From: Streptomyces sp. NRRL B-24484
GTDB lineage: Bacteria; Actinomycetota; Actinomycetes; Streptomycetales; Streptomycetaceae
Length of the DNA stretch: 64,000 nucleotides
NCBI RefSeq assembly: GCF_000717715.1
Contig: NZ_JOAI01000022.1
Location: forward strand, 1 to 64,000
Reading direction: 5' to 3'
Shown here: positions 27,114 through 36,611 of the stretch, piece by piece
Position numbering within the stretch: the first letter of the stretch is position 1
Layout of the letters: each line of letters starts with the position of its first letter
The notes under the pieces: generated by a model
The model's input: only the letters and a program-made list of their open reading frames with translations
Database searches by the model: none
What the model was told of the DNA's origin: nothing
Translations under genes and position numbers: made by a program

Positions 27114-28109
27114 TCACGGGCGCTCGGCCTCGTCGTCGTCGATGCTGTCGGCCGGCGGGATCCGCGGCGTCGGTGCGCCTTCGGGGCCGTAGCCGAGGCG
27201 GAGGAGCATCTGCACGCAGCCGGGCCCTCGGGACGGGTCTCGGGTCGCCCACCGCACGTGGGGCCACTCGAGGGCCTGGTGCAGCATCGACGCACGGACC
27301 TGGTGGACGGTGGCGACCAGGAGCACGTGCTGCAGGGCCAGCCCTGCACGCAGCCAGTCCACCGGGCGGTCCTGGTGGGTGGACAGCACGGCGATGCACG
27401 GGTGTGCCTCGAAGGCTGCGGGCGGCAGGTGGTCGGCCGGGTCGATGGCGGAGAAGTCCCGCACCGGCAGGTGGCCCGCCGCGTCCTGCGGGCCGAGGGC
27501 GCTGCGCGGGATGCCCAGCGGCGGCCCGCCGGGTTCCTGGATCCAGGCACGGCTCTCGATGCGGCGCCTGATGTCGGTGGTGTTGGTCCGTTCCGCCTCC
27601 GCGGTCAGGTGGAGGAGCCGTTCGGTCTCCTCGGGGCCGGGGATGTCCAGCGCCGTCTCCTCCGCCCGTGCGGCCGCGACGAGGTCGGCGAGGACCGCAG
27701 CCGGGACGGGCGGGCCGGTGAACGGCGTGCGGATGGTGTGCCGGTGCCAGATCGCCTCGTACAGTTCGGCGGTGCTGGGAAGGGTGACGAGGGCCGGCCG
27801 GTCGAGTTCGACGGCGGCCAGCAGATCGGGTTCGGCCGGGTCCGGCAGCAGCCGGACCTCGGGCGCCCAACCCAGGTGGCGGGCCGCGACGCGCACGTTG
27901 AAGACCGCGGCGCCGACCGAGACGTACAGGGCCTGGCCGCGCGGGTCGGTCTGGGGAAGCTTCCGTTCTCCGACGGCACGCACCTCGAGGGTGGAGGTCT
28001 CGGGGCGCAGCCTGAAGTGCCAGGGCTGGCTGTTGTGGATGGACGGTGCGGCGACCGCGGCTGAGACGAGGGTCTCCAGTGCGGCGGCGTCGAGGGCGAT
28101 GGTGGACAT
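27114..28109 (-). CDS. Acg-family nitroreductase-like protein
   Basis: The product is 331 aa. APSIHNSQPWHFRL is the start typical of the Acg family (M. tuberculosis Rv2032, Rv3127, Rv3131), all DevR-controlled. The family has a duplicated nitroreductase fold with a lid and may store FMN rather than reduce nitro compounds. Other conserved pieces are HRHTIRTPFTGPPVP and a C-terminal RLGYGPEGAPTPR. A dormancy box lies 186 bp upstream, between this gene and the regulator gene. Confidence 0.92.
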   Translation of the reverse strand: MSTIALDAAALETLVSAAVAAPSIHNSQPWHFRLRPETSTLEVRAVGERKLPQTDPRGQALYVSVGAAVFNVRVAARHLGWAPEVRLLPDPAEPDLLAAVELDRPALVTLPSTAELYEAIWHRHTIRTPFTGPPVPAAVLADLVAAARAEETALDIPGPEETERLLHLTAEAERTNTTDIRRRIESRAWIQEPGGPPLGIPRSALGPQDAAGHLPVRDFSAIDPADHLPPAAFEAHPCIAVLSTHQDRPVDWLRAGLALQHVLLVATVHQVRASMLHQALEWPHVRWATRDPSRGPGCVQMLLRLGYGPEGAPTPRIPPADSIDDDEAERP

Positions 28110-28265
28110 GACGGCTCCTCCGGGTGTTCGGTCAGCCGGAGGCCGGCCGGTTCGCGGCGTGCAGGGCGACCGAGCGGTGTCGGACGGGCCGGGCGGCGGT
28201 GCTTGTCCGGTGCATCATCGCGCGCTCCTGGTCCGGCGAGGTCGGGGCGGTCGCCCCTCACTTCC

Positions 28266-28308
28266 ACCCTCCGCCTGCGGCGCAGGGCGCACATGGGCCG
28301 AGCGGCCC
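28266..28308 (-). promoter_or_regulatory. dormancy-box promoter of the nitroreductase
   Basis: GGGCCGAGCGGCCC at 28295-28308, perfect outside the two central bases. GAGGGT (minus strand, 28271-28266) is centred 33 bp away. It lies immediately after the response-regulator stop and gives the nitroreductase its own promoter. Confidence 0.7.
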
Positions 28309-28328
28309 GATCCGCCGGGCCGTGCGGC

Positions 28329-29021
28329 TCAGTGGGGGTGCGGCGATCGGTGCCCGGTGTCGACCTGTGCGGCCAGGACGGCGGCCTGCAGGCGCCGCTC
28401 GACCCCGAGTTTGGCGAGTAGCCGGGACACGTGGTTCTTGACGGTCTTCTCGGCGAGGTAGAGCTCCTTGCCGATCTGCCGGTTGGTCTTGCCCTCGCCC
28501 ACCAGGACGAGGATTTCCCGCTCGCGCGGGGTCAGCTGGTCGAGCAGGGCCTCCGTGTCGGTCTCGTCGTGGTGGCGCAGGTTCTCCATCAGCTTGCGGG
28601 TGGTGGCCGGGTCGAGCATCGACTGGCCGGCCGCGACGGTGCGGACGGCGCTGACCAGGTCCGCGCTCTTGACCTGCTTGAGGACGTACCCGGCCGCCCC
28701 GGCCATGATCGCGTCCAGCAGCGCGTCGTCGTCGTCGAAGGACGTGAGCATCAGGCAGACCAGGCCGGGCATCCGGTCGCGCAGCTCGCGGCAGACGGTG
28801 ACGCCGTCGCCGTCGGGGAGCCGCACGTCGAGGACGGCCACCCGGGGCTTGAGCGCGGGCACCCGTGCGAGGGCCTGGGCGCAGGTGCCCGCCTCGCCGA
28901 CGACCTCGATGTCGGGTTCGGCGTCGAGCAGGTCCTTGACGCCGCGCCGGACGATCTCGTGGTCGTCCAGCAGGAACACCCGTACGGGCTGTTCGGTGTC
29001 GCCGTCCCGGGTCGGGTCCAT
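28329..29021 (-). CDS. DevR/DosR/OsdR-like NarL-family response regulator
   Basis: The product is 230 aa. Receiver: FLLDDHEIVRRGVKDLL, phospho-acceptor Asp65 in VAVLDVRLPDGDG, MLTSFDDDDALLDAI, GYVLKQ. LuxR-type helix-turn-helix: LTPREREILVLVGEGKTN, and recognition helix AEKTVKNHVSRLLAKLG, which matches the DevR segment whose Lys-Lys-Asn residues contact G-rich DNA. ATG at 29021 with GGGAGG 5 nt upstream; an upstream extension to 29084 is not convincing. It sits at the end of the OsmC-CBS-CBS/BON-USP unit, whose promoter region carries boxes, implying autoregulation. Probable master regulator of the window. Confidence 0.94.
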   Translation of the reverse strand: MDPTRDGDTEQPVRVFLLDDHEIVRRGVKDLLDAEPDIEVVGEAGTCAQALARVPALKPRVAVLDVRLPDGDGVTVCRELRDRMPGLVCLMLTSFDDDDALLDAIMAGAAGYVLKQVKSADLVSAVRTVAAGQSMLDPATTRKLMENLRHHDETDTEALLDQLTPREREILVLVGEGKTNRQIGKELYLAEKTVKNHVSRLLAKLGVERRLQAAVLAAQVDTGHRSPHPH

Positions 29022-29093
29022 GGCGGCCTCCCTGCACCTGTGTCGTCTCTTCCCGATTCTGCGCGTCTGCTTCCTGTGCCGCACCGGTCGGGT

Positions 29094-29915
29094 TCATCCG
29101 TGCGGGACGACGGCGACCGGGACGCGAGCCCGGCCGATGACGGCGCGCGCCACCGGGCCGAGTCTTCGGCCCGCGCGGCCGACGACGAGCAGGTCGCAGT
29201 CCTCGCCCGCTCGGACGAGTTCCTCGGCAGCGGTGCCCGGGCGGACCTCGGTGACCGTTCGCGGAGCTGCGGGGCCGCGCTCGGCCACCGGCCCGGGGTC
29301 GCGTACGGTCCCGGGCCCGGTCAGCCGCTGCAGGACCTGCCGGGCGTGTTCGGTCAGTTCGCGCTCGACGGCGACGATCCGCAGTTCGGCCCCGCGGGAC
29401 TCTGCCGCGTCCCGGGCGAAGGCGACGACCTCCGGGGCGGGAGGGCCGGGGTTGACCCCCACCACGATCCGTCCCGTCGGGGCCGCTCGTGCTCCGTTGT
29501 GCAGCAGCACGGTGGGGCAGTCGGCGTCGCCCGCCACGGCGGGCCCGAGGGCGTCGAGGAAGCGGGGGCCGAGGTGCCGGGGTCCGTGGGTGCCGAGCAC
29601 GAGGAGACCGGCGCCGTGGGTGGCGGTGAGCACTCCTCGGAGCGCCGACTCTTCCAGGACGGCGGTCCGCACGTCCAGGCCTCGATGGTCGAGGCGCAGG
29701 CGGGCGGCCGTCTCGGCGAGCAGGCCGAGTGCCCGGCCTCGGACCTCGCTGGCACCGGGGAGCGCTGGCACGGTGCCGAGCGGCCGGGGCAGCGGGTGGA
29801 CGAGGCACAGCGGTGCACCGCGGCGCCCGGCCTCGGCCGCGGCCCAGTCGACGACGGCCGGTGTGGCGGGCGAGCCGTCGACGACGGCCACTACGGGCGG
29901 GGCCACGGCGTTCAC
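29094..29915 (-). CDS. tandem universal stress protein
   Basis: The product is 273 aa with two USP domains: VVAVVDGSPATPAVVDWAA with GTHGPRHLGPRFLDALGPAV, and IVVGVNPGPPAPEVVAFA with GRAGRRLGPVARAVIG. Only parts of the ATP-loop glycines are kept, so nucleotide binding may be altered. The tandem form is like DevR-controlled Rv1996 and Rv2005c. It ends 72 bp before the response regulator and starts 12 bp after the CBS-BON gene. Confidence 0.9.
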   Translation of the reverse strand: MNAVAPPVVAVVDGSPATPAVVDWAAAEAGRRGAPLCLVHPLPRPLGTVPALPGASEVRGRALGLLAETAARLRLDHRGLDVRTAVLEESALRGVLTATHGAGLLVLGTHGPRHLGPRFLDALGPAVAGDADCPTVLLHNGARAAPTGRIVVGVNPGPPAPEVVAFARDAAESRGAELRIVAVERELTEHARQVLQRLTGPGTVRDPGPVAERGPAAPRTVTEVRPGTAAEELVRAGEDCDLLVVGRAGRRLGPVARAVIGRARVPVAVVPHG

Positions 29916-29927
29916 GTCGCAGGCCGT

Positions 29928-30530
29928 TCAGGCCGGAACGCCGAGCCGGACTTCGGCGGCGATGACGCCGGGCACACCCGTGACCAGGTGTTCCAGCAGG
30001 GCGGCCGTCGCTGTGCCGGGGAGTGTGCCGGACAGTGTGATCCGCCCGTCGTCGGCCTGCACGTCGAGCCCGGAGGCGTCCGCCGGGTGGAGCGCCGCGG
30101 TCAGCTCGAAGCGGACCTGGCCGGCCAGTTCCGCGTCGTCGCGGAGGTGGACCTTGAGCAGGTCGCCCCGGCTGACGATGCCGACCAGGCAGTCCTCGGC
30201 GTCGACGACCGGCAGCCGTTTGAGGTGCATCCGGGCCATCGACCGGCCGGCCTCGGCGATCGGGCTGTCCGGGTGGACGGTCACGGCCGGCGCGGTCATC
30301 ATGGCGCCGGCGGTCATGCCCCGGTAGGTCTCGGGTTCACGGTCCTGGGCGGTGAGCAGGTCCGCCTCGGAGACCACGCCGATCACCCGCCCGTCACCGG
30401 TCAGCACGGGTACGGCGCTGACCTGCCACTGCTGCAGGGTGTCGGTGATCTCCCGGAAGTCCGCGTCCCGTCCCACCGCGACGACCGCGTGGGTCATCAC
30501 GTCGCCGACGGTGTACCAGGTGCTGTTCAT
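29928..30530 (-). CDS. CBS-pair protein with C-terminal BON domain
   Basis: The product is 200 aa. CBS1: TVGDVMTHAVVAVGRDADF to GVVSEADLL; CBS2: MMTAPAVTVHPDSPI to GIVSRGDLLKVHLR; BON: LDVQADDGRITLSGTL. A paralogue of the protein encoded at 23688. Its start overlaps the stop of the preceding CBS gene (ATGA), so the two are translationally coupled and may act together as an energy-state sensor. Confidence 0.9.
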   Translation of the reverse strand: MNSTWYTVGDVMTHAVVAVGRDADFREITDTLQQWQVSAVPVLTGDGRVIGVVSEADLLTAQDREPETYRGMTAGAMMTAPAVTVHPDSPIAEAGRSMARMHLKRLPVVDAEDCLVGIVSRGDLLKVHLRDDAELAGQVRFELTAALHPADASGLDVQADDGRITLSGTLPGTATAALLEHLVTGVPGVIAAEVRLGVPA

Positions 30531-30979
30531 GGCGTGGTCCTTTCGAGGGGCGGCACGGCGGCCTCGTCGTGCAGGGTGCTGCGGGAGACCGGGCCGAGCA
30601 GGTCGGCGAAGTGCTGCAGGACGTCGAGGAAGAGGTCGTCGACGGTGATGACGCCGACCGCCTCGCCGTCCCGCAGCACAGGCAGTCGGCGCACCCCGGT
30701 GCGGCGGAACATCCGGTAGGCGGCGGTGAGTTCGTCGTCGGCATCGACGGTCAGCGCAGGTGCCGACATCAGCCTGGCCACCGACGTGTTGGCGTCCGCG
30801 TCCCCCGCCAGCACCCGGACGACGAGGTCACGATCGGTCAGGACGCCCAGGAGGGCGCGGTCGTCCGCCACCAGGACGCAGCCGATAGCCCGGTCCGCCA
30901 TCATCCGCGCCGCCTCGGCGGCGGTGCTGTCGGGCGGAACGGCCACCGGGGGCGAGATCATGAGCTCCGAGACGCGCAC
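30527..30979 (-). CDS. stand-alone CBS-pair protein (Hrp1-like)
   Basis: The product is 150 aa, almost only two CBS repeats: VSELMISPPVAVPPDST to GVLTDRDLVVRVLAG, and LMSAPALTVDADDEL to GVITVDDLFLDVLQ. Similar in size and layout to M. tuberculosis hypoxic response protein 1 (Rv2626c), also DevR-controlled. Overlaps the OsmC gene by 22 bp at its start and the CBS-BON gene by 4 bp at its end. Confidence 0.9.
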   Translation of the reverse strand: MRVSELMISPPVAVPPDSTAAEAARMMADRAIGCVLVADDRALLGVLTDRDLVVRVLAGDADANTSVARLMSAPALTVDADDELTAAYRMFRRTGVRRLPVLRDGEAVGVITVDDLFLDVLQHFADLLGPVSRSTLHDEAAVPPLERTTP

Positions 30980-31575
30980 GGGTCACCCTCCTTCAGCGCG
31001 ATGGTGACCTCGGGCGGACGGGTCAGCGTGTTGTGGACCGTGCAGTGGGATGCCACGGCGAGCAGTCCCGCAGCTCGCTCCGCAGGCAGCCGGGGAGCGG
31101 CGATGCGAACGTCTGCCGAGGCGATCCGCGCCGGCCGGTCGTTCGCCATCCGGTGGTCCACCGTCACCCGCAGCCCCTCGCGGTCGATACCGTGCCGGGC
31201 CAGGTAGCGGCCCGCGTAGTGGGCGACACACCCGGCGAGGGAGGCGGTGAACAGTTCGAGCGGTGTCGGTGCCGTGTCGGCGCCGCCATCCTGCACCGGC
31301 TGATCGACGGTGAGCACGTGGCCGCGCACGAATACGGCGTACTGGTCGTCGCGCAGGTGCACCGCCTCCGTGTACCCGGCTCCGTCCCGGCCCCCCGGGA
31401 CGGCCGCCTCGCGGATCAGGGCCGCAGCGACCTGCCTCGCCTCGGCACACGTCAGCGCGGCCCGGCCGGCGGCGCCGAGGTCCAGCAACAACGGGCCGGC
31501 TCCGACAGGGGCGGCGCGGGTGACGAGGACCGACCCTCCGGCCGCGGTGGTCATCGGTTGGGTCGAGGTCGCCAT
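30958..31575 (-). CDS. OsmC-like peroxiredoxin-type protein
   Basis: The product is 205 aa. The C-terminal half is an OsmC/YhfA domain: TPLELFTASLAGCVAHYAG with the peroxidatic cysteine and ASHCTVHNTL with the second, the pair that reduces organic hydroperoxides. The N-terminal 65 residues form an extra segment typical of the longer actinobacterial versions. ATG at 31575 with GGAGG 6 nt upstream. It opens a five-gene unit ending with the DevR-like regulator, so oxidative defence and regulation are co-expressed. Confidence 0.88.
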   Translation of the reverse strand: MATSTQPMTTAAGGSVLVTRAAPVGAGPLLLDLGAAGRAALTCAEARQVAAALIREAAVPGGRDGAGYTEAVHLRDDQYAVFVRGHVLTVDQPVQDGGADTAPTPLELFTASLAGCVAHYAGRYLARHGIDREGLRVTVDHRMANDRPARIASADVRIAAPRLPAERAAGLLAVASHCTVHNTLTRPPEVTIALKEGDPCASRSS

Positions 31576-31702
31576 GGCGGTCCTCCGTGCTCCGTGCGCC
31601 CTTGAGAGGCGCGGGCTCCTGCTCCCAGCACACCGCGCCCTGCGGGCGGCGGCCAGGGCCGGCCGGTCGCATCCCGGCAGGACCGTGGGTACCCCGCCGA
31701 GA

Positions 31703-31766
31703 GGGCCGTTCGGCCCTCCGCGCCCACCGCAGCGCGTGGAACGCCGGCCAAGGGGCCGTTCCGTCC
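31703..31766. promoter_or_regulatory. two dormancy boxes between OsmC operon and pncB remnant
   Basis: AGGGCCGTTCGGCCCT (core 31703-31716) is perfect; GGGCCGTTCCGTCC (31753-31766) has two mismatches. Their centres are 50 bp apart. They lie between the leftward OsmC-CBS-USP-regulator unit and the rightward pncB remnant. For the leftward unit the best -10 candidate, CGGGAT (31676-31671), lies 36 bp away and is poor. Confidence 0.6.
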
Positions 31767-31777
31767 GAGGAGGCACC

Positions 31778-32450
31778 ATGTCGACGGCCGGGATCACCGA
31801 CTTGTACGAGGTGACGACGGCACACTCCTGACCTCGCCGCCGCCGGCCTGGCCGGGGTGAGGATCACGGCCGGTGGCGGCCTCGACGAACACGGCATCGC
31901 CGACCTGCTCGCCGCGGGGGCACCGATCGACGTCTTCGCCGTCGGGACCCGTGTCGGCGTCTCGGCGGACGCCCCGTACCTGGACGTCGCGTACAAACTG
32001 GTCGCCTACGACGGGCGGCCGATGATGAAGCTCTCGGCGGGCAAGGCCACGGCGCCCGGCGCCAAGCAGGTCTTCCGCAGCCGGAACCTCTCCGACACCA
32101 TCGTTCTCCGGGCGGAGGCCGCACCACCGGGGACCAGGCCGTTGCCGGGCCGGATGATGGCAGGCGGGCAGCGGATCGGCGGACCGCGCGCCATCGAGCA
32201 GGCGCGAGCGGCTTTCGGATCCGATCTGGCGGCTCTCCCCGCGCCCGCCAGGCGCGTCACCGGTCCGCGGCCCCCGGCGGCGGCCTGGTCCGAAAGGCCC
32301 GCCATCCTCACCGACGGCCTCCGGCGGCGGCTCGAGACGGCTGCGGGTCACGGGTACCGCGGAACCGGCGCTGTTCGGCCGCCGGGAGTGCGCACCGGCC
32401 CCGGCGGGCGGGGCCGGTCGGCCCTCCCCGTCGGCGGCGGCCGACCGTAG
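31778..32450 (+). pseudogene. pncB: nicotinate phosphoribosyltransferase with its middle deleted
   Basis: After AGGAGG the ATG at 31778 begins MSTAGITDLYEVTTAHS and stops at 31831; TDLYELT is the conserved start of PncB. From about 31808 another frame reads DLAAAGLAGVRITAGGGLDE, then VGTRVGVSADAPYLDVAYKL and GRPMMKLSAGK, the C-terminal third of the same family, ending at 32450. Some 200 or more central codons, including most of the active site, are missing. In M. tuberculosis the corresponding pncB2 belongs to the DevR regulon. The 3' part could still be translated from the GTG at 31857 but would lack catalytic parts. Confidence 0.8.
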
Positions 32451-32453
32451 CGT
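32411..32453 (+). promoter_or_regulatory. dormancy-box promoter of the USP/P-type ATPase unit
   Basis: GGGCCGGTCGGCCC at 32411-32424, perfect, centred 33 bp before the -10 TAGCGT (32448-32453). It overlaps the 3' end of the pncB remnant frame, itself a sign that this frame is no longer constrained. Confidence 0.75.
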
Positions 32454-32492
32454 GGCAGCGAGGCACTGATCCGCTCACGGGTGGAGGACGCC

Positions 32493-33371
32493 ATGGGATC
32501 CGCTGCTGCACACCGTCCGATCGTGCTGGGCATCGACGCTCCGGCTCCCGCCCCGATGACCGTGGCCTGGGCCGCGGACGAGGCCGCCCGGTGGGACCGG
32601 CCGCTGCGGCTGGTCCGCGCCGTGTCTCCCCCGCCCTACGGATTCACCGGAGCCGACTGGGTCGGCAGCCTCAAGGAGCAGCACCGCGAGGGCGGCGTGG
32701 CCGTCGACAGGGCGGCCCTGCTGGCCCGGGAGCGCCACCCTGGCCTGGAGGTGACGGGCGAAACCGTCGAAGGCGTCACGGACCAGGTCCTGTGCGAGGA
32801 GTCCCGGCGCGCCGACCTGGTGGTCGTCGGCTCGCGGCGCCTCAGCCACGCCGAGGAGTGGCTGAGCGCCTCCTCGGTCACCGTCCCGCTGAGCGCCCAG
32901 GCGCACTGCCCGCTCGTCGTGGTCGGCGCACCGGAGCACTCGACCCAGCAGCCTCCGTACGTGGTGGTGGGGGTGGACGGCAGCCGTTCGTCGGCCGCCG
33001 CGGTGGACTTCGCCTTCGACCTGGCGGCGCGGCGCGGCGCCGAGCTGCGGGCCGTGTGGGTGTGGCGGCCTCCGCTGATCCTGCCGACCGACCGGGCCAC
33101 CGCCGTGCAGACCCTGCGGCGGCAGCTGTCCGAGGCCACCGCCGGTCACGGTGACGCGCAGCCGGACGTCCGGCTGACCCACGACCTACTTGTCGGGCAC
33201 CCGGTCGAGCAGCTGGCCGCGGCGTCGGCGCACGCCCTGGCCGTGGTGGTCGGCCGGCGCGGCCACGGCGGGTTCACCGGCATGCGTCTGGGCTCCGTCC
33301 CGCACGGACTGCTGCACCACGCGCGCTGCCCGGTCGTCACCGTCCCGCCGCCCGCCGACCACCCTCGCTGA
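32493..33371 (+). CDS. tandem universal stress protein
   Basis: The product is 292 aa with two USP domains: [20 protein letters not shown] with a [16 protein letters not shown] loop, and [20 protein letters not shown] with [20 protein letters not shown] (full ATP-binding signature). The first domain lacks the canonical glycines. ATG at 32493 chosen because GGAGG lies 5 nt upstream; GTG 32481 is the alternative. The P-type ATPase starts 1 nt after its stop, so both form one unit. Confidence 0.92.
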   Translation: MGSAAAHRPIVLGIDAPAPAPMTVAWAADEAARWDRPLRLVRAVSPPPYGFTGADWVGSLKEQHREGGVAVDRAALLARERHPGLEVTGETVEGVTDQVLCEESRRADLVVVGSRRLSHAEEWLSASSVTVPLSAQAHCPLVVVGAPEHSTQQPPYVVVGVDGSRSSAAAVDFAFDLAARRGAELRAVWVWRPPLILPTDRATAVQTLRRQLSEATAGHGDAQPDVRLTHDLLVGHPVEQLAAASAHALAVVVGRRGHGGFTGMRLGSVPHGLLHHARCPVVTVPPPADHPR

Positions 33372-33372
33372 C

Positions 33373-36327
33373 GTGTCCGGCGAACGGGCCGGCACGCTCC
33401 GGCCACCGCCTGTGGAGGCCGAACCGGCGGAGCCCGACCCGCGCGAGCCGGTCAACCTGCTCTTCCGCGACCTGCGGACCTCGCCGGACGGCCTGGCCGA
33501 ACGGGAGGCGAGCCGCCGGCTGACCGTCCACGGGCCGAACGCGCTGGCCCGGCGGGGCGGACGGCGCTGGCCCGGCGAGCTGGCGCAGCAGTTCACCCAC
33601 CCGCTGGCCGTCCTGCTCGCCCTGGCGGCGGTTCTCGCCCTGGTGAGCGGCGCCCCGGCCCTGGCGGTGGCGATCGCCGCCGTCATCGTGCTGAACGCCC
33701 TGCTCGCCTTCGCGCAGGAACGGCAGGCCGAACAGGCGGTGGAGGCACTGGCCGACTTCCTGCCGGACCGCGCCACCGTCGTCCGCGGCGGCACCCGCAA
33801 GGAGGTCCCGGCCACCGAGCTCGTGCCGGGCGACATCCTCCTCGTCGAGGAGGGCGACCGGGTGTCCGCCGATGCCCGGCTGCTCTCCGGCGGCGTCGAG
33901 GTGGACCTGTCGGCGCTGACCGGCGAGTCCGTCCCTGTCTTCCGCTCCGCCGAGACGGCCGACCTCACCGGTCCGCTGCTGGACGCCCGCGACCTGGTGT
34001 TCTCCGGCTCCGCCTGCACCGGCGGCCAGGCTCTGGCCGTGGTGACGGCCACCGGCATGCACACCGAACTCGGGCGGATCGCCGCCCTGAGCCAGCGCAC
34101 CCGCCGCGAGGAAAGCCCACTGGAACACCAGGTCAAACGGGTCGCCCGGCTGATCGCGGTGATCGCGGTGGGTGTCGGGCTCGCCTTCCTGCCGATGGGC
34201 CTGGCCGCCGGCCTCTCGCTGACCGCCGCGGTGACCTTCGCCGTCGGTCTGCTGGTCGCGAACGTGCCCGAGGGCCTGCTGCCGACCATCACGCTCGCCC
34301 TCGCCTCCGGGGTGCGCGACCTGGCCAGGCGCGGCGCAGTCGTCAAACGGCTGTCCGCGGTGGAGACCCTCGGTTCGACCACCGTCGTCTGCACCGACAA
34401 GACCGGCACCCTGACCGAGAACCGGATGCGGGTCACCACCGTGTGGACACCGGCCGGCGAGGCCCCGGCCGACGGCGCCGCAGCCGGCGACGCCGGACTG
34501 CGCGACCTCGCCGAAGCGGCCGCGGCCTGCACCACCGCCGACCCCGACACCGCACACGGCGACCCGACGGAGCTGGCCCTGCTCGACCTCGCCGACCGCT
34601 TCGGCGTGCCCTGCCCGGCAGGCCCCCGGGACAGCAGCCGTATGGCGCTCTTCCGATTCGACCCCCGGCTGAAGCTGATGACCACAGCCGACCGCCACGG
34701 CGAGCACGTGGTGCTCCACACCAAAGGGGCACCGGAGGAAGTCCTCGCCCACGCCGCCACGGTGTCCGACCGCGGCGCCCCTCGGCCCCTGACCGCCGCG
34801 GACCGCACCGCGACAGTGCACGAGATCGGCCGACTCGCAGCCCACGGCCTACGAGTTCTCGCGGTCGCCGTGAGGCCGCTCCGCCCCGGGCCGCCGCCGC
34901 GGCGCCGCGAGGACGCCGAACACGACCTGTGCCTGCTCGGCCTGGTCGCCATGGCCGACCCGCCCAGGCCCGAGGTCGCCGACGCCATCACCCGGGCCCA
35001 CCGCGCCGGCATCACCGTGCACGTGGTCACCGGCGACAACGGACTGACCGCCGCAGCCGTCGCCGAGCAGGTCGGCATCGGTCACCGCGGCATGCGGATC
35101 GTCACCGGCGCGGAACTGGACTCCCTGGGCGACGACCGGCTGGACGCCCTGCTGGCACGCGGCGAGGAGGTGGTGTTCGCCCGGACCTCGCCCGAAGCCA
35201 AGCTGCGCATCGCCGACGCCCTGCGGGCGGAGGGCAACACGGTGGCCATGACCGGCGACGGGGTCAACGACGCCCCGGCGCTGCGCCGCGCCGACATCGG
35301 CGTCGCCATGGGCCGCTCCGGTACCGAGGTCGCCCGCGAATCGGCCACCATGGTGCTCACCGACGACAACTTCGCCACCATCGTGGCAGCGGTCGAGGAG
35401 GGCCGGCGCACCTACGACAACATCCGCAAGTTCATCGTCTACATCTTCGCGCACGCGGTGCCCGAGGTGGTGCCCTTCCTGGTCTTCGCCCTGGCCGGAG
35501 GCGCCGTGCCGCTGCCGCTGACGGTGATGCAGATCCTCGCGGTGGACCTCGGCACCGACACCCTGCCCGCCCTCGCCCTCGGCCGGGAGCGCGCCGAACC
35601 GGGCCTGATGGACCGTCCGCCCAGGCCGCGCGGGGAGAAGGTGATCCGGCCCGCCATGCTGGCCAGGGCCTGGGGATTCCTCGGCCTGATCTCCGCCGCG
35701 CTCGTCATGGGCGGCTACTTCCTCACCCTGACCGCGGGCGGCTGGCACCCCGGCGACCCCACCGGCCCCGGCAGCCCCCTCCACCACCTGTACCAGCAGG
35801 CCACCACCGTCGCCTGGCTGGGCATCGTCGCCTGCCAGGTCGGCACCGCCTTCGCCGCCCGGACCGAGCGGGCCTCGCTGCGGTCGATCGGGGTGTTCAG
35901 CAACCGCCAGTTGCTCGGCGGCATCGCCTTCTCCCTGGCGTTCGCGGCCGCACTCGTGTACGTCCCCGCCCTGCACGGCCTGTTCGGCACGGCTGCCCTC
36001 GGCCCGGCGCAGCTGGCCGTGCTGCTGCCCTTCCCCCTGGTGGTCTGGGGTGCGGACGAGCTCCGCAGGGCCGTCGTCCGCCGCGGGGCGGCCACAGCCA
36101 CTGTTCCGGCAGCCGTGCGGCCCCTACAGCCCCCAGCGGCGGACGAGGAGACGGGCCACCACCCGCTGCCGGTGCTGCTCGCCCGGCACGGCTGGAGCGC
36201 CCACCGGCTGATCCACGCCCTGGGTGTCGGGGAGCACGCGGCAGCCGACATCGTGGCCCACGCGCGGCACATTGCGGCGGGGCACGGCCGGCCACCCGGC
36301 GGAGGCAGCAGTCCGACGCCGCGCTGA
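33373..36327 (+). CDS. P-type cation-transporting ATPase (P2 type, CtpF-like)
   Basis: The product is 984 aa. Cation_ATPase_N (about 25-95), actuator TGESVP, the M4 motif [17 protein letters not shown], phosphorylated Asp342 in [11 protein letters not shown], nucleotide domain with TKGAPEEVL, hinge [20 protein letters not shown], and a long C-terminal membrane part with about six helices. A tail of about 70 residues follows the last helix. The PEGLLPT form of M4 is shared with Na/K- and Ca-type pumps, so the ion (Ca2+, Na+ or K+) cannot be fixed. M. tuberculosis ctpF is a DevR-regulon pump of this class. Co-transcribed with the USP upstream. Confidence 0.92.
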   Translation: MSGERAGTLRPPPVEAEPAEPDPREPVNLLFRDLRTSPDGLAEREASRRLTVHGPNALARRGGRRWPGELAQQFTHPLAVLLALAAVLALVSGAPALAVAIAAVIVLNALLAFAQERQAEQAVEALADFLPDRATVVRGGTRKEVPATELVPGDILLVEEGDRVSADARLLSGGVEVDLSALTGESVPVFRSAETADLTGPLLDARDLVFSGSACTGGQALAVVTATGMHTELGRIAALSQRTRREESPLEHQVKRVARLIAVIAVGVGLAFLPMGLAAGLSLTAAVTFAVGLLVANVPEGLLPTITLALASGVRDLARRGAVVKRLSAVETLGSTTVVCTDKTGTLTENRMRVTTVWTPAGEAPADGAAAGDAGLRDLAEAAAACTTADPDTAHGDPTELALLDLADRFGVPCPAGPRDSSRMALFRFDPRLKLMTTADRHGEHVVLHTKGAPEEVLAHAATVSDRGAPRPLTAADRTATVHEIGRLAAHGLRVLAVAVRPLRPGPPPRRREDAEHDLCLLGLVAMADPPRPEVADAITRAHRAGITVHVVTGDNGLTAAAVAEQVGIGHRGMRIVTGAELDSLGDDRLDALLARGEEVVFARTSPEAKLRIADALRAEGNTVAMTGDGVNDAPALRRADIGVAMGRSGTEVARESATMVLTDDNFATIVAAVEEGRRTYDNIRKFIVYIFAHAVPEVVPFLVFALAGGAVPLPLTVMQILAVDLGTDTLPALALGRERAEPGLMDRPPRPRGEKVIRPAMLARAWGFLGLISAALVMGGYFLTLTAGGWHPGDPTGPGSPLHHLYQQATTVAWLGIVACQVGTAFAARTERASLRSIGVFSNRQLLGGIAFSLAFAAALVYVPALHGLFGTAALGPAQLAVLLPFPLVVWGADELRRAVVRRGAATATVPAAVRPLQPPAADEETGHHPLPVLLARHGWSAHRLIHALGVGEHAAADIVAHARHIAAGHGRPPGGGSSPTPR

Positions 36328-36349
36328 TGTCCGTCCCTCTGCCGGGCTT

Positions 36350-36363
36350 GGGCCGAACGGCCC
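36350..36363 (+). promoter_or_regulatory. dormancy box upstream of PEP synthase
   Basis: TTGGGCCGAACGGCCCAA (36348-36365) is an 18-bp perfect palindrome with the 14-bp core at 36350-36363, 22 nt after the ATPase stop. The expected -10 position (about 36390) has no NANNNT; CACCGT at 36384-36389 is 30 bp away. Confidence 0.6.
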
Positions 36364-36495
36364 AAGGCGCCGTGCCCGACCGACACCGTGGCAGGGGCGG
36401 AGGGGCCCTGGAGACCTCGCCCGGTCCGAAAGGATCGTGGAGGACGACGGCAGTCCGCCCGCACCAGCGGGCCACCGGCCGAGGAGGTGGCAGCA

Positions 36496-36594
36496 ATGCC
36501 CCGGACCAGGATCGTCAGGCATCCCACCACCCGGCCCCGTCCGCTCCCGCCGCTCGACCTGCGCACGCCGTCGGGCCGTCGGCTGCCCTACTGA
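36496..36594 (+). CDS. possible 32-residue Arg/Pro-rich peptide before PEP synthase
   Basis: ATG at 36496 follows GAGGAGGTGGCAGCA, a strong ribosome site. The peptide reads [20 protein letters not shown] and on to SGRRLPY. It ends 17 nt before the PEP synthase start. It may be a leader peptide or small protein of unknown role; no family recognised. Confidence 0.4.
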   Translation: MPRTRIVRHPTTRPRPLPPLDLRTPSGRRLPY

Positions 36595-36611
36595 ACCGTC
36601 CGGGAGGAGCC

